Source: Dyella halodurans
GTDB taxonomy: Bacteria; Pseudomonadota; Gammaproteobacteria; Xanthomonadales; Rhodanobacteraceae
Assembly (NCBI RefSeq): GCF_026283925.1
Contig: NZ_JAPDPF010000002.1
Location: 186,001 to 250,000 of the forward strand
DNA length: 64,000 nt
Direction of reading: 5' to 3'
This document shows, one piece after another, positions 44,151 through 53,883 of the stretch. The notes under the pieces were generated by a model. It was given only the letters and a program-made list of their open reading frames with translations. It had not been told where the DNA came from and did no database searches. Each line of letters starts with the position of its first letter. Within the stretch, counting starts at the first letter, position 1. The position numbers and the translations under genes were made by a program.

Positions 44151-45575
44151 ATGGCTACGACCGAAAAGAAAATGTCGCGGATGCAACTCACCGCGATGGT
44201 GGTGGGTGGCATGGTTGGCGCGGGTATCTTTTCGCTGCCGCGTACCTTCGCCAACGCCACTGGCCCCCTCGGTGCCGTCATCGCCTGGCTGATCGCCGGC
44301 ACCGGCATGTACATGCTGGCGCGGGTGTTCCAGTCGCTGGCCGAGCGCAAGCCCGATCTCGACGCTGGCGTCTATGCCTATGCCAAGGCCGGCTTTGGCG
44401 ACTATCCGGGTTTTCTTTCGGCTTTTGGTTACTGGATCGGCAGCTGCATCGGCAACGTGTCGTACTGGGTGCTGATCAAGTCGACCCTTGGCGCCTTCTT
44501 CCCGGTCTTTGGCGAGGGCAACACGGTAACCGCCATCGTGGTCGCATCGATCGGCATCTGGCTGTTCCATTTCATGATACTGAGGGGCGTCCAGCAAGCG
44601 GCATTCATCAACAGCGTCGTCACCGTGGCCAAGGTCATTCCGATCCTTGTCTTCATTTTGATCCTGATCTTCGCCTTCAGGATGAACATGTTCAGCGGGA
44701 ACTTCTATGGCGGCGGCCTGGAAGGCGGCATCTTCGAGCAGGTGCGCGCGACCATGCTGGTCACGGTCTTCGTCTTCCTCGGCATCGAGGGCGCCAGCGT
44801 GTATTCGCGCTATGCAAAGGAACGCTCCGACGTCGGTACGGCCACGATCACGGGCTTCATCATCGTGACCACGCTGATGGTGCTGGTGACCCTGCTGCCT
44901 TATGCCGTGCTGCAGCGGGTCGATGTCGCTGGCATGCGCCAGCCTTCGATGGCGGCGGTACTCGAAGCGGTGGTTGGTCACTGGGGCGCAGTCTTCGTCA
45001 GCATTGGCTTGCTGGTATCGGTGCTGGGTGCCTATCTCGCCTGGTCGCTGATCTGCGCCGAGGTGCTGTTTACCGCCGCGAAGACGAAGGACATGCCCTC
45101 GGTGTTCGCCCGGGAGAACAAGAACAAGGTGCCCATGGTCGCCTTGTGGGCAACCAATATCGTCGTACAACTGATCGTCATCACCACCTATTGGTCGCGT
45201 GACGCCTTCGCGCTGATGTTGAGCCTGACCAGTGCGATGAGCCTGATTCCCTTCCTGCTGGTGGCGGCCTACGGCCTGCAGCTGACCAAGCGCCGTGAAA
45301 CCTACGAGGTGCGGCCGCAGGAGCACGGGCGTGACCTCGTCATCGCGATTCTCGCCACCATCTACACGGCCTTTCTGCTGTACGCCGGTGGCATCAAGTT
45401 CATCGTCCTGTCGGCCGTGCTGTATGCGCCAGGCACCGCGCTGTACTTCTGGAGCCAGCGCGAACAGAACAAACCCATCTTTGCCAAGACATCGGACTGG
45501 ATCATCTTCGCCCTTGCGGTGATCGGCGCGATCGTTGGCATTTATTGGATCGCAACTGGCTACATGCAGATCTAG
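44151..45575 (+). CDS. arcD: Arginine/ornithine (or arginine/citrulline) antiporter ArcD
   Basis: A 474-residue APC transporter with 12-13 transmembrane helices. The first helix has VVGGMVGAGIFSLPRTFAN; the segment GVYAYAKAGFGDYPGFLSAFGYW and EGASVYSRYAKER are characteristic of ArcD/YdgI antiporters. It exchanges external arginine for the product of arginine deimination. The ATG follows GGGAGCAGG. It lies 32 bp upstream of arcA, so the two form an operon. Because no ornithine carbamoyltransferase gene follows, exchange of arginine for citrulline is a plausible variant. Confidence 0.88.
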   Translation: MATTEKKMSRMQLTAMVVGGMVGAGIFSLPRTFANATGPLGAVIAWLIAGTGMYMLARVFQSLAERKPDLDAGVYAYAKAGFGDYPGFLSAFGYWIGSCIGNVSYWVLIKSTLGAFFPVFGEGNTVTAIVVASIGIWLFHFMILRGVQQAAFINSVVTVAKVIPILVFILILIFAFRMNMFSGNFYGGGLEGGIFEQVRATMLVTVFVFLGIEGASVYSRYAKERSDVGTATITGFIIVTTLMVLVTLLPYAVLQRVDVAGMRQPSMAAVLEAVVGHWGAVFVSIGLLVSVLGAYLAWSLICAEVLFTAAKTKDMPSVFARENKNKVPMVALWATNIVVQLIVITTYWSRDAFALMLSLTSAMSLIPFLLVAAYGLQLTKRRETYEVRPQEHGRDLVIAILATIYTAFLLYAGGIKFIVLSAVLYAPGTALYFWSQREQNKPIFAKTSDWIIFALAVIGAIVGIYWIATGYMQI

Positions 45576-45607
45576 ACGTTCATTAGTCTTCGAGATCGGA
45601 GAACATC

Positions 45608-46861
45608 ATGACGAGTGGGAAAACGGGTGAATTCGGGGTGTATTCGGAGGTCGGGCAGTTGCGCAAGGTCATGGTGTGCGCGCCAGGCCTGGCGCATTCG
45701 CGCCTGACGCCGAGCAACTGCGACGATCTTCTGTTCGACGACGTGCTGTGGGTGGACAACGCCAAGCGCGACCATTTCGATTTCGTCAACAAGATGCGCG
45801 ACCGCGGCATCGAAGTGCTGGAGATGCACAACCTGCTGGCGGAAACCGTGGCGGTGCCGGAAGGCAAGAAGTGGATACTCGACAACCAGGTCGTGCCCAA
45901 CCAGGTGGGACTAGGCTTCATTGATGAACTGCGCAGCTATCTGGAAGGGCTGGAGAATCGCAAGCTGGCTGAAACGCTGCTGGGCGGCTTGTCGACGCAT
46001 GACTTTCCAGAGGACGTGGGTGGCAAGGCGCTGGCCGTCGTCAAGGAAGCGGCGGGCGTCACCGAGTATCTGCTGCCACCGCTGCCGAATACCTTGTACA
46101 CGCGCGACACCACCTGCTGGATCTATGGCGGCGTGACACTGAATCCGCTGTATTGGCCGGCACGCCACGAGGAAACGGTCCTCACCACCGCCATCTACAA
46201 GTTCCACCCGGATTTCGCCGGCAAGGTCAATGTGTGGTGGGGTGACCCGACCGAGGATCACGGCCTGGCCACGCTGGAAGGTGGCGACGTGATGCCGATC
46301 GGCAAGGGCGTCGTGCTGATCGGCATGAGCGAGCGCACCTCGCGCCAGGCCATCAGTCAGCTCGCAGCCACGCTGTTCCAGAAGGGCGCCGCGGAGCGGG
46401 TGATCGTGGCGGCCATGCCGAAGATTCGCGCCGCCATGCATCTGGATACGGTGTTCACGTTCGCGGACCGCGACTGCGTCCTGTTGGCGCCGGACTTCCT
46501 GGCGCAGACGCGCGCGTTCTCGTATCGGCCGAGCAGCCACCCGAGTGGCGTCGAGCTGCACAAGGAAAAGAAGGACTTCGTCGACGTGGTGGCCGAGTCG
46601 CTGGGGCTCAAGCAGCTGCGCGTGATCGAGGCAGGCGGCAGCGACTACCAGCGTGAGCGCACGCAGTGGGACAGCGGCGCCAATCTGGTCTGCGCCTCGC
46701 CGGGCGTGGTCTACGCCTACGATCGCAACACCTACACGAACACCTTGCTGCGCAAGGCAGGTATCGAAGTGATCACGATAGTTGGCGCAGAACTGGGCCG
46801 CGGACGCGGCGGCGGTCATTGCATGACGTGCCCGATTATCCGTGACGCGGTGGATTACTGA
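45608..46861 (+). CDS. arcA: Arginine deiminase ArcA
   Basis: A 417-residue enzyme that hydrolyses arginine to citrulline and ammonia. It matches the Pseudomonas aeruginosa protein closely in length and motifs: [47 protein letters not shown]-type segment, HLDTVFTF with the catalytic His region, and the active-site Cys in [10 protein letters not shown] near the C-terminus. The final ...RDAVDY is also conserved. The ATG has CGGAGA upstream. A hairpin follows 10 bp after the stop, so the operon appears to end here without arcB and arcC. Confidence 0.95.
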   Translation: MTSGKTGEFGVYSEVGQLRKVMVCAPGLAHSRLTPSNCDDLLFDDVLWVDNAKRDHFDFVNKMRDRGIEVLEMHNLLAETVAVPEGKKWILDNQVVPNQVGLGFIDELRSYLEGLENRKLAETLLGGLSTHDFPEDVGGKALAVVKEAAGVTEYLLPPLPNTLYTRDTTCWIYGGVTLNPLYWPARHEETVLTTAIYKFHPDFAGKVNVWWGDPTEDHGLATLEGGDVMPIGKGVVLIGMSERTSRQAISQLAATLFQKGAAERVIVAAMPKIRAAMHLDTVFTFADRDCVLLAPDFLAQTRAFSYRPSSHPSGVELHKEKKDFVDVVAESLGLKQLRVIEAGGSDYQRERTQWDSGANLVCASPGVVYAYDRNTYTNTLLRKAGIEVITIVGAELGRGRGGGHCMTCPIIRDAVDY

Positions 46862-46871
46862 TGGCTTAGGA

Positions 46872-46900
46872 GCGCTTCCGTCGTTGCGAGACGGAAGCGC
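46872..46900 (+). terminator. Stem-loop after arcA
   Basis: An 11-bp perfect stem (GCGCTTCCGTC at 46872-46882 and its complement at 46890-46900) with a 7-nt loop lies just after the arcA stop. No T-run follows, so it may be a Rho-assisted terminator or a transcript-end hairpin. Confidence 0.6.
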
Positions 46901-47031
46901 CATCGCGCGGTCGGCCCGAATGGGGCAGGCGGCATGGGGAGGGTCAGAAAAAAATACCGAGCTCCAAGGCCGCCGCCGGCTTGTTCCCCAACACCCCAGG
47001 CGGCAACCAAGTCACTATCAGGAAGACGCCC

Positions 47032-48144
47032 GTGTCTGCGAACTGCGCGATCCGTCGAGTTGTTCATGCTCCTGTGGCCCTGGTGCTGTGCGCGCTCGCA
47101 GCCACCGTGCTGCTGTCGGCGTGCCAGCGCGGCAGCGAGGAGCAGGCCGCTGAAATCCGCCCCGTGCGCGTCCTCACCATCGAGCGGCAGATGGTCGGCG
47201 ACAGTATTTCCCTGACCGGGCGCCTGCAGGCGCAAGCCGAAGTCAATGAATCCTTCCGCATCGACGGCCGCCTGATCGAGCGCAACGTCGATGTCGGCGA
47301 TCGGGTTCGCCCCGGCCAGGTGCTGGCGCGGCTGGACCAGATGAACGAGCAGAGCAACCTGCAGTCCGCGCGCGCCCAATTGGCGGCCGCCCAGGCACAA
47401 GGACTGGAGGCACGCACCAGTTATGCCCGCATGCGCGACCTGCTGGCCGAGCATGCGGTGTCGCGCGCCTCGTTCGAGCAGGCCGAGGCGATGCAGAAGA
47501 TCACCCAGTCGCAGATCGATTCGGCGCAGGCGCTGGTCGAGATCGCCCAGAACCGGCTGAGCTATACCAACCTCGTTTCCGACGCCGCCGGTGTGGTGAC
47601 CGCCCGTGGTCCGGAAGCTGGCGAGGTGGTGGCCGCGGGACGCATGATCGTCCAGGTGGCGCGCGAAGGCGCGGTCGACGCCGTCTTCGATGTGCCGGCG
47701 GCGGTCAAGGACGTTGCACCAACGAATCCCGAAATCCTCGTGGCGCTGGGTGGCGATCCAAAGGTAACGGCCGTCGGCAAGGTGCGCGAAGTGTCGCCCC
47801 GTGCCGACCCGATCACCGGCACCTTTACCGTGCGCGTCCGGCTGATCAATCCGCCGCCGGCGATGCGCCTGGGCAGCACGGTGACGGGGCGCATGAAACT
47901 CGACAGGGTGCCCGCGCTGGATATTCCGGCCAGCGCACTGATTCGGCCGGGCGGCAAGCCGGCCGTATGGATCGTCGATACCAAGGCCGGGACGGTGTCC
48001 GAGCGCAACGTCGAGCTGCAGGCCTATGACGCGGAGCGCGTGCAGGTGTCGCAAGGGCTGGCACCAGGGGATGTGATTGTCACTGCCGGTGTACAGGCGC
48101 TGCGGCCAGGGCAGAAGGTCCGCTGGACCGAGGCGACAAAATGA
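47032..48144 (+). CDS. RND efflux periplasmic adaptor (membrane fusion protein)
   Basis: A 370-residue lipoprotein. GTG 47032 with AGGAAG upstream gives a proper signal peptide (HAPVALVLCALAATVLLSAC) and lipobox; an in-frame TTG 51 bp upstream would place an odd extension before it. The adaptor then shows a lipoyl-type hairpin domain (RIDGRLIERNVDVGDRVRPGQVLARLD), an alpha-helical coiled coil (about 100-165) and beta-barrel domains (VTARGPEAGEVVAAGRMIVQVAREG). It links the inner-membrane pump to the outer-membrane channel. It overlaps the pump gene in ATGA. Confidence 0.9.
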   Translation: MSANCAIRRVVHAPVALVLCALAATVLLSACQRGSEEQAAEIRPVRVLTIERQMVGDSISLTGRLQAQAEVNESFRIDGRLIERNVDVGDRVRPGQVLARLDQMNEQSNLQSARAQLAAAQAQGLEARTSYARMRDLLAEHAVSRASFEQAEAMQKITQSQIDSAQALVEIAQNRLSYTNLVSDAAGVVTARGPEAGEVVAAGRMIVQVAREGAVDAVFDVPAAVKDVAPTNPEILVALGGDPKVTAVGKVREVSPRADPITGTFTVRVRLINPPPAMRLGSTVTGRMKLDRVPALDIPASALIRPGGKPAVWIVDTKAGTVSERNVELQAYDAERVQVSQGLAPGDVIVTAGVQALRPGQKVRWTEATK

Positions 48145-51100
48145 TCGGCCCGAACCTGTCGGAATGGGCGCTCTCGAAGCGTTCACTGGTGGTGTTCCTG
48201 ATGATCATTTCGGTGATCGCGGGCACGCTGTCGTTTCTCAAGCTGGGTCGTGCCGAGGACCCGGTCTTCACGTTTCGCACCATGGTGGTGGTGGCGGCCT
48301 GGCCTGGCGCGACGGTCGACGAGACGACCTCGCAGGTGACCGAGCGACTCGAGCGCACACTGCAGGAAACGCCTCATCTCGAACGCGTGCGCAGCTACAC
48401 GACGGCGGGGCAGACGACGATCTTCGTCGATCTGAAGCAGTCCACGCCGCCGGCCGTGGTTCCCGACGTCTGGTATCAGGTGCGCAAGAACATCGGTGAC
48501 ATGCGGATGACGTTGCCGGCCGGGGTGGTCGGGCCGTTCTTCAACGACGACTTCGGTGACACCTTCGGCATCATTTACGCGTTCACTGCCGACGGCTACA
48601 GCTTCCGCGAATTGCGCGACCGGGTCGAAGCGATCCGCTCGCGCCTGCTGCTGGTGCCGGACGTCTCCAAGATCGAGGTGCTGGGCGCGCAGGACGAGCA
48701 GATCTTCATCGAGTTCTCGACCGAGCGGCTGGCGGGCCTGCGCCTGGACTACCCGAGCATCGTGGCGGCCTTGCAGGCGCAGAACGTGATCCGCCCGGCC
48801 GGCGTGCTGCATACCAACCAGGAACGGGTATTCATGCGGGTCAGCGGTTCCTTCGATACGGAGGAGGACATCGCCAACGTCAATCTGGTGCTGAGCGGAC
48901 GCATCATCCGGCTGGGTGACATCGCCAAGGTGCGGCGCGGCTACGCCGATCCGCCGCAGCCGATGTTCCGCGTCAACGGCAAGCCGGCGATCGGCCTGGC
49001 CATCGCGATGCGCGACGCCGGCGACATTCTCGCGCTCGGCCGCAATATCAAGGCCGTGATGGCCGACGTCACCGCGAACCTTCCTCACGGCATCGAGCCG
49101 ACCCTGGTGGCCGACCAGGCGGTGACGGTCGACGTGGCGATCAATGATTTCATGGCCTCGCTATGGCAGGCCATCATCATCATCCTGGTGTGCAGCTTCG
49201 TCAGCCTGGGCGTGCGTCCGGGCATGGTGGTGGCGCTGTCGATTCCGCTGACCCTGGCGATCGTGTTCGCCATCATGGACATCGTGCATATCGACCTGCA
49301 CCGGGTATCGCTTGGCGCGCTGATCATTGCGCTGACCTTGCTGGTCGACGATGCGATGACCACGGTCGACGCCATGATCAACCGCCTGGCCGCCGGCGAC
49401 AGCAAGGACCAGGCGGCCACGTTTGCCTATCGCACGCTGGCCGCGCCGATGCTGATCGGCACCCTGGTGACGATTTCCAGCTTCGTGCCGATCGGCTTCG
49501 CCCGGAGTTCTGCGGGCGAGTACACGTTCTCGATCTTCGCCGTGGTGGCGATCGCGCTGATCGTGTCCTGGCTTGGCGCGGTGATCTTCGCGCCGCTGGT
49601 CGGCAAGGCGATCCTGAAAGCGCCCAAGGCGGACGCGAATGCGAAACCGAGCAAGCTGATCAGTGCCTATGGTGGTTTCCTGAAGGGCGCGATCCGCGCG
49701 CGCTGGTTGACCATCGGGCTCACGCTCGCCGCCTTCGTGGTGTCGATGTTCCTGGTGCGCTTCGTGCCGCAGCAGTTCTTCCCGGCCTCGGATCGACCCG
49801 AACTCACTGTCGACCTGACCCTGCGCCAGAACGCCTCGATCTATGCGACCGAGGCCGAGGCCGAGCGCTTCGAGGCCTTGTTGAAGGACGATCCCGACGT
49901 CGACCACTTCAGCACCTATGTGGGCCGCGGCGCCGTGCGCTTCATCCTCACGCTCAACGTGCAGCTGGCCAATCCGTTCTTCGCCCAGGTGGTGGTGGTG
50001 GCCAAGAACCTTGAGGCACGCGATCGGCTGCAGCTGAAACTGGAGAAGGCGCTGGCCGAGCAGTTCCCCGATATCGTGGCGCGCATTTCCCCGCTCGAAC
50101 TGGGTCCGCCAGTGGGATGGCCGTTGCAGTACCGCGTCTCCGGTCCGGACAAGGACGAGGTGCGCAAGATCGCGCTCGACCTGGCCGGCATCCTGGGTGC
50201 GGATCCGCGTTCGCGCCACGTGAACTTCGACTGGATGGAGCCGGCGCGGCAGATCCAGATCCACATCAACCAGGACGAGGCGCGCCAACTCGGCGTCAGC
50301 AGTGCCCAGCTGGCCGCCATCATGAATGCCACCATCACCGGCACCACGGTGACCCAGGTGCGCGACGACATCTACCTGGTCAATGTGGTGGCGCGCGCCA
50401 GCGAAGAGCAACGCCAGTCGATCCGCACCCTGAGTACGCTGCAGGTGCCCACGCCGAGTGGCCGCATGGTGCCACTCAACCAGTTCGCGACGTTTGCGGA
50501 AGAGCAGGAAGCCCCGCTGATCTGGCGGCGTGACCGCGTGCCGACGCTGACCGTCCGCGCGGACGTGCGGCGGGGCGTGCTGCCCGACGAGGTGGTCGAG
50601 ACGCTGGCGCCGAAGATCAAGGACTTCAACGCCAAGCTGCCGAAGGACTACAAGGTCGAGACCGGCGGCTTGTACGAGGAGAGCGCGGAATCGAGCGCCT
50701 CGGTGTTTGCCGTGGTGCCGCTGATGATCCTGCTCATGCTGATCAGCATGATGGTGCTGCTGGTGAGCTTCCGGCGGCTGGCGATGGTGGTCTGCGTGAT
50801 GCCGTTGGGCATGATCGGCGTGGTGTTGGCCTTGCTGATCTTCAACCGGCCACTCGGCTTCGTGGCGATCCTGGGCATTCTGGCCTTGATCGGCATGATC
50901 GCCAAGAACGGTGTGATCCTGATCGTGCAGATCGAAACCTACCGCAGCGAAGGCATGGGCGTGCTCGAAGCCGTGGTGGCGTCGGGCACCTCGCGCATGC
51001 GTCCGATGATGCTGACCTCGATCTCGACGGTGTTCGGCCTGATCCCGATCGCACCGACGGTGTTCTGGGGTTCGATGGCCATCGCCATCATGGGCGGCCT

Positions 51101-51215
51101 GCTGGTGGCTACGGTGCTGACCCTGATCTTCCTGCCGGCGCTTTACATGGTGGTATTTGGCAAGGAAGAACGAACACCGGCGCTATCCGGCACGGCGAAC
51201 GATTCCTCGACCTGA
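48141..51215 (+). CDS. RND-family efflux pump inner-membrane transporter
   Basis: A 1024-residue AcrB/MexB-superfamily antiporter with 12 transmembrane helices and two large periplasmic loops. The proton-relay residues are present: Asp-Asp in LTLLVDDAMTTVD (helix 4) and Lys in MIAKNGVILIVQI (helix 10). LGRAEDPVFTFRTMVV and AWPGATVDE near the N-terminus are typical of the HAE/MdtB-like branch. It would export drugs or other toxic compounds using the proton gradient. The start overlaps the adaptor stop. Its usual outer-membrane partner lies 6 kb downstream behind the Mrp genes. Confidence 0.93.
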   Translation: MIGPNLSEWALSKRSLVVFLMIISVIAGTLSFLKLGRAEDPVFTFRTMVVVAAWPGATVDETTSQVTERLERTLQETPHLERVRSYTTAGQTTIFVDLKQSTPPAVVPDVWYQVRKNIGDMRMTLPAGVVGPFFNDDFGDTFGIIYAFTADGYSFRELRDRVEAIRSRLLLVPDVSKIEVLGAQDEQIFIEFSTERLAGLRLDYPSIVAALQAQNVIRPAGVLHTNQERVFMRVSGSFDTEEDIANVNLVLSGRIIRLGDIAKVRRGYADPPQPMFRVNGKPAIGLAIAMRDAGDILALGRNIKAVMADVTANLPHGIEPTLVADQAVTVDVAINDFMASLWQAIIIILVCSFVSLGVRPGMVVALSIPLTLAIVFAIMDIVHIDLHRVSLGALIIALTLLVDDAMTTVDAMINRLAAGDSKDQAATFAYRTLAAPMLIGTLVTISSFVPIGFARSSAGEYTFSIFAVVAIALIVSWLGAVIFAPLVGKAILKAPKADANAKPSKLISAYGGFLKGAIRARWLTIGLTLAAFVVSMFLVRFVPQQFFPASDRPELTVDLTLRQNASIYATEAEAERFEALLKDDPDVDHFSTYVGRGAVRFILTLNVQLANPFFAQVVVVAKNLEARDRLQLKLEKALAEQFPDIVARISPLELGPPVGWPLQYRVSGPDKDEVRKIALDLAGILGADPRSRHVNFDWMEPARQIQIHINQDEARQLGVSSAQLAAIMNATITGTTVTQVRDDIYLVNVVARASEEQRQSIRTLSTLQVPTPSGRMVPLNQFATFAEEQEAPLIWRRDRVPTLTVRADVRRGVLPDEVVETLAPKIKDFNAKLPKDYKVETGGLYEESAESSASVFAVVPLMILLMLISMMVLLVSFRRLAMVVCVMPLGMIGVVLALLIFNRPLGFVAILGILALIGMIAKNGVILIVQIETYRSEGMGVLEAVVASGTSRMRPMMLTSISTVFGLIPIAPTVFWGSMAIAIMGGLLVATVLTLIFLPALYMVVFGKEERTPALSGTANDSST

Positions 51216-51233
51216 TGGAGGAGGGCGGACGCG

Positions 51234-51848
51234 ATGAGCTTGGCATCCACATCGACGGCGATTACGGGATTTTCCGCTGCACCCACGGACGATGCGCGCG
51301 CTGCCGTGCTCGATCTCTATGTCGCGGATCTCGCGCAATTGTTCGACGCGATGGATCTGGCGCCTCTGGGCGAGCGCGACCTGGACCCCAAGACGGATGC
51401 ATTCATCGTCGACTGGGCGCAGGAGTTGCCGGCGACGCAGTCGCTGCAGCTGGTCATTCATCTAGGCAAGCCGTCCGCCAGCGGGCAGGACGCCGCGATG
51501 GTGGGTGAGGCGGTGCATGAGTATTACGCGCATTGTGCACTGGCTACGCGCCGTCGGTTGACCAAGCTGTTTCGGGTGGGCCGCATCAGCCTGTTGATCG
51601 GCGTCGTGTTCGTCGGTGTGGCCGCCGGCATCGGCGAAGCCGTCGTCAGCCTGTTCAGCAAGGAGCGCTATGCCACCCTGGTGCACGAAAGCGTGGTGAT
51701 CGGCGCCTGGGTGGCGCTGTGGCGGCCGATGGAGATCTTTCTCTACGACTGGTGGCCCATCCGCGCCGAGGCACGGCTGTTCGAGCGCTTGAGCAAGCTG
51801 CATGTCCACCTGGTCGCCATGGGTGGGCAGGACGGGGTGCCGCCATGA
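51234..51848 (+). CDS. Membrane protein of unknown function between RND pump and Mrp genes
   Basis: A 204-residue protein. The N-terminal half is soluble with conserved-looking LYVADLAQLFDAMDLAPLGERDLDPKTDAFIVDWAQEL; then come two hydrophobic helices (about residues 118-138 and 148-165) and a charged C-terminal tail. No family is recognised. The stop overlaps the mrpE start in ATGA (51845-51848), so it is translationally coupled to the antiporter, and it lies 18 bp after the pump gene. An accessory role for one or both systems is an inference. Confidence 0.7.
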   Translation: MSLASTSTAITGFSAAPTDDARAAVLDLYVADLAQLFDAMDLAPLGERDLDPKTDAFIVDWAQELPATQSLQLVIHLGKPSASGQDAAMVGEAVHEYYAHCALATRRRLTKLFRVGRISLLIGVVFVGVAAGIGEAVVSLFSKERYATLVHESVVIGAWVALWRPMEIFLYDWWPIRAEARLFERLSKLHVHLVAMGGQDGVPP

Positions 51849-52372
51849 GGCCCGTTCCCGATAAGGGCAAAGAACCCGTAAGCCATTCGCGTGTACCCAC
51901 GATCCTGGAGCGCGGCCTGCTGTTCTTCCTGGTGTGGCTGGTGCTGATGCCGAGCGTGAAGCTCGCGGATCTCGTGGTCGGCGTGATCGCGGCAGTGCTG
52001 GCGACCTGGACCAGCCTGCGGCTGCTGCCACCCGAGGCCGGCTATCTGCGCTTTGGCGCCTTGCTGGCCTTCGTGCCGCATTTCATGTGGCAGTCGGTGC
52101 TGGCGGGCGTGGATGTGGCCCGCCGGGCCTTCGATCCGCGCCTGCCATTGCGGCCGGGCTTCGTGGTCTGCCGCGTAGGTTTTCCGCCAGGGCCAGCACG
52201 CAATGAGTTCGCCGTGATCACCAGCCTGTTGCCGGGCTCGGTGCCCGCAGGCGATGTCGAGGGGGCGATCATTTATCACGCGCTGGATACGCGGCAGCCC
52301 GTCGCCGAACAGTTGGCGGAAGAGGAAAAGCGGCTGACCGCCGCCCTGATCGGCGGCGACGGCCATGACTAG
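51845..52372 (+). CDS. mrpE: Mrp-type antiporter subunit E
   Basis: About 175 residues with N-terminal helices (ERGLLFFLVWLVLMPSVKLAD) and the MrpE/MnhE features PHFMWQSVLAGVDVARRAF and GFVVCRVGF, then ITSLLPGSVPAGDV. It belongs to the membrane complex that exchanges Na+ or K+ for protons. The longer open frame upstream is antisense-like noise within the 204-residue gene. The start overlaps that gene in ATGA and its stop overlaps mrpF by 8 bp. Confidence 0.88.
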   Translation: MRPVPDKGKEPVSHSRVPTILERGLLFFLVWLVLMPSVKLADLVVGVIAAVLATWTSLRLLPPEAGYLRFGALLAFVPHFMWQSVLAGVDVARRAFDPRLPLRPGFVVCRVGFPPGPARNEFAVITSLLPGSVPAGDVEGAIIYHALDTRQPVAEQLAEEEKRLTAALIGGDGHD

Positions 52373-52652
52373 TTTTCTGCTCGCGATGACGTTCTTCGTG
52401 GTGGTGATGGTCGCCGTGGGGTTGTTCTGTGTCCTGCGCGGCGCCAGCAATGCCGACCGCATGATGGCCGTGCAATTGTTCGGTACCGGCGGCATCGCGG
52501 CGCTGTTGTTGGCCGGTGTAGCGAATGGCACGGAAGGCGTGGTTGAAGTGGTGCTGACGCTGTCGGTGCTGGCGGCATTCGCGGCGGTGGCCTTCGTCAA
52601 GGCCGATGAATCGGGCGCCAAGGACGACGACCGCCCGGAGCAGGGGCCATGA
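52365..52652 (+). CDS. mrpF: Mrp-type antiporter subunit F
   Basis: A 95-residue, three-helix subunit. FFVVVMVAVGLFCVLRGASNADRMMAVQL follows the MrpF/MnhF pattern (RGPS-x-DR-type motif). It ends in an acidic tail. It overlaps mrpE by 8 bp and mrpG by 4 bp, so the subunits are translationally coupled. Confidence 0.87.
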   Translation: MTSFLLAMTFFVVVMVAVGLFCVLRGASNADRMMAVQLFGTGGIAALLLAGVANGTEGVVEVVLTLSVLAAFAAVAFVKADESGAKDDDRPEQGP

Positions 52653-52942
52653 GGATCGCCGCCGACATCTTCACCATCGTCGCCATCCTCACCGGTGCGT
52701 TTTTCTTTCTGGCCGGCACCGTCGGCCTGTTGCGTTTTCCGGACACGCTCACCCGGCTGCATGCACTGACCAAGGCCGACAACCTCGGGTTGGGGCTGGT
52801 GGTGCTGGGCTTGCTGCCGCAGTCCAGCAGTGTGTTTGGCGGATTGAAAATGATCCTGGTCTGGCTGCTGGTCCTGCTCGCCTCAGCCACGGTGTCCCAG
52901 TTGATCGCGCGCGCCGCGCGTCGCGGTGGGCCGCATCCATGA
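52649..52942 (+). CDS. mrpG: Mrp-type antiporter subunit G
   Basis: A 97-residue three-helix subunit. AGTVGLLRFPDTLTRLHALTKADNLGLGL is the diagnostic MrpG/MnhG segment (FPD-x-x-x-R-x-HA-x-TK). The start and the stop overlap the neighbours in ATGA. It completes the E-F-G module of the antiporter. Confidence 0.9.
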   Translation: MRIAADIFTIVAILTGAFFFLAGTVGLLRFPDTLTRLHALTKADNLGLGLVVLGLLPQSSSVFGGLKMILVWLLVLLASATVSQLIARAARRGGPHP

Positions 52943-53883
52943 GCATCGCGCTGCACCTCGCCCTGATCGCGCTGCTGCTTGCGCTTGCCTTCTGGACCGT
53001 CGTCGCCCGCGAGACGTTCGCGGCCGTTGCCGGTTTTGTTTCCTACGGTTTGCTGCTGACCCTGGCATGGGTGGCACTGTCGGCTGTCGACGTGGCCTTG
53101 ACCGAGGCGGCCATCGGTGCGGGCCTGACTGGCGCGTTGCTGATCGGCGCGACGTCCCGCCTGCGCAAGACTGAAGCGGCCGCCCGGGCCGAACGGCCAG
53201 GTCGGGCGACGCGTGTGCTGGCGGCCATCGTTGCCACCGCAGTCGCCGCAGCCATCGCAGCCTGCGTCCTGCTGCTGCCGGATCCGGGCCCAAGCTTGGC
53301 CCCTGAGGTCGCGCAGAACCTTGCCTCGACCGGCGTGGGCAACCCGATCACGGCCGTGCTGATGTCGTTCCGCGCGATGGATACGATGCTGGAAGCGATC
53401 GTGCTGCTGTTTGGCTTGATCGGTATCTGGTCGTTGGCCTCGGACCGCTATTGGGGTGGCCGGCCGGGACTGGCCCCGGTGGTCGAACCCAACGGCATCC
53501 TGGCCTATCTCGCACGCGTGCTGCCGCCGATCGGCCTGGTGGTCGGCATCTACATCCTGTGGGTAGGCGCCGATTACCCGGGCGGCAAGTTTCAGGGCGG
53601 TACCGTGCTTGCCGCGATGTGGCTGCTGCTGCTCATGTCCGGCTTGCATGACGCGCCCGCGGTGAGCCAGCGCTGGGTGCGCCTGGCACTGGTCGCAGGA
53701 CCGGCCGTGTTCATCCTCGTCGGCGTCCTCGGCGTGTTCGTGGCCGGCGCTTTCCTGGGTTATCCGGAAGGTCTCGCCAAGCCGTTGATCATCGTCATCG
53801 AGGTGGCGTTGCTGCCGTCGCTGGCGGTCACCCTGACCCTGCTGCTGATGGGGCCGCCCCAGCGATCGGAGTCGTCGCCATGA
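52939..53883 (+). CDS. Fused MbhD/E (DUF4040) and MrpB-like subunit
   Basis: A 314-residue membrane protein that begins with an MbhD-like DUF4040 segment (WVALSAVDVALTEAAIGAGLTGALL), continues with an MbhE-like part (NPITAVLMSFRAMDTMLEAIVLLFGLIG) and ends with an MrpB-like part (PPIGLVVGIYILWVGADYPGGKFQGG). In classical Mrp systems the first two parts are the C-terminus of the large subunit A and the third is subunit B. Here they are one protein and the ND5-like part of MrpA is encoded separately downstream. Start and stop overlap neighbours in ATGA. Confidence 0.87.
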   Translation: MSIALHLALIALLLALAFWTVVARETFAAVAGFVSYGLLLTLAWVALSAVDVALTEAAIGAGLTGALLIGATSRLRKTEAAARAERPGRATRVLAAIVATAVAAAIAACVLLLPDPGPSLAPEVAQNLASTGVGNPITAVLMSFRAMDTMLEAIVLLFGLIGIWSLASDRYWGGRPGLAPVVEPNGILAYLARVLPPIGLVVGIYILWVGADYPGGKFQGGTVLAAMWLLLLMSGLHDAPAVSQRWVRLALVAGPAVFILVGVLGVFVAGAFLGYPEGLAKPLIIVIEVALLPSLAVTLTLLLMGPPQRSESSP

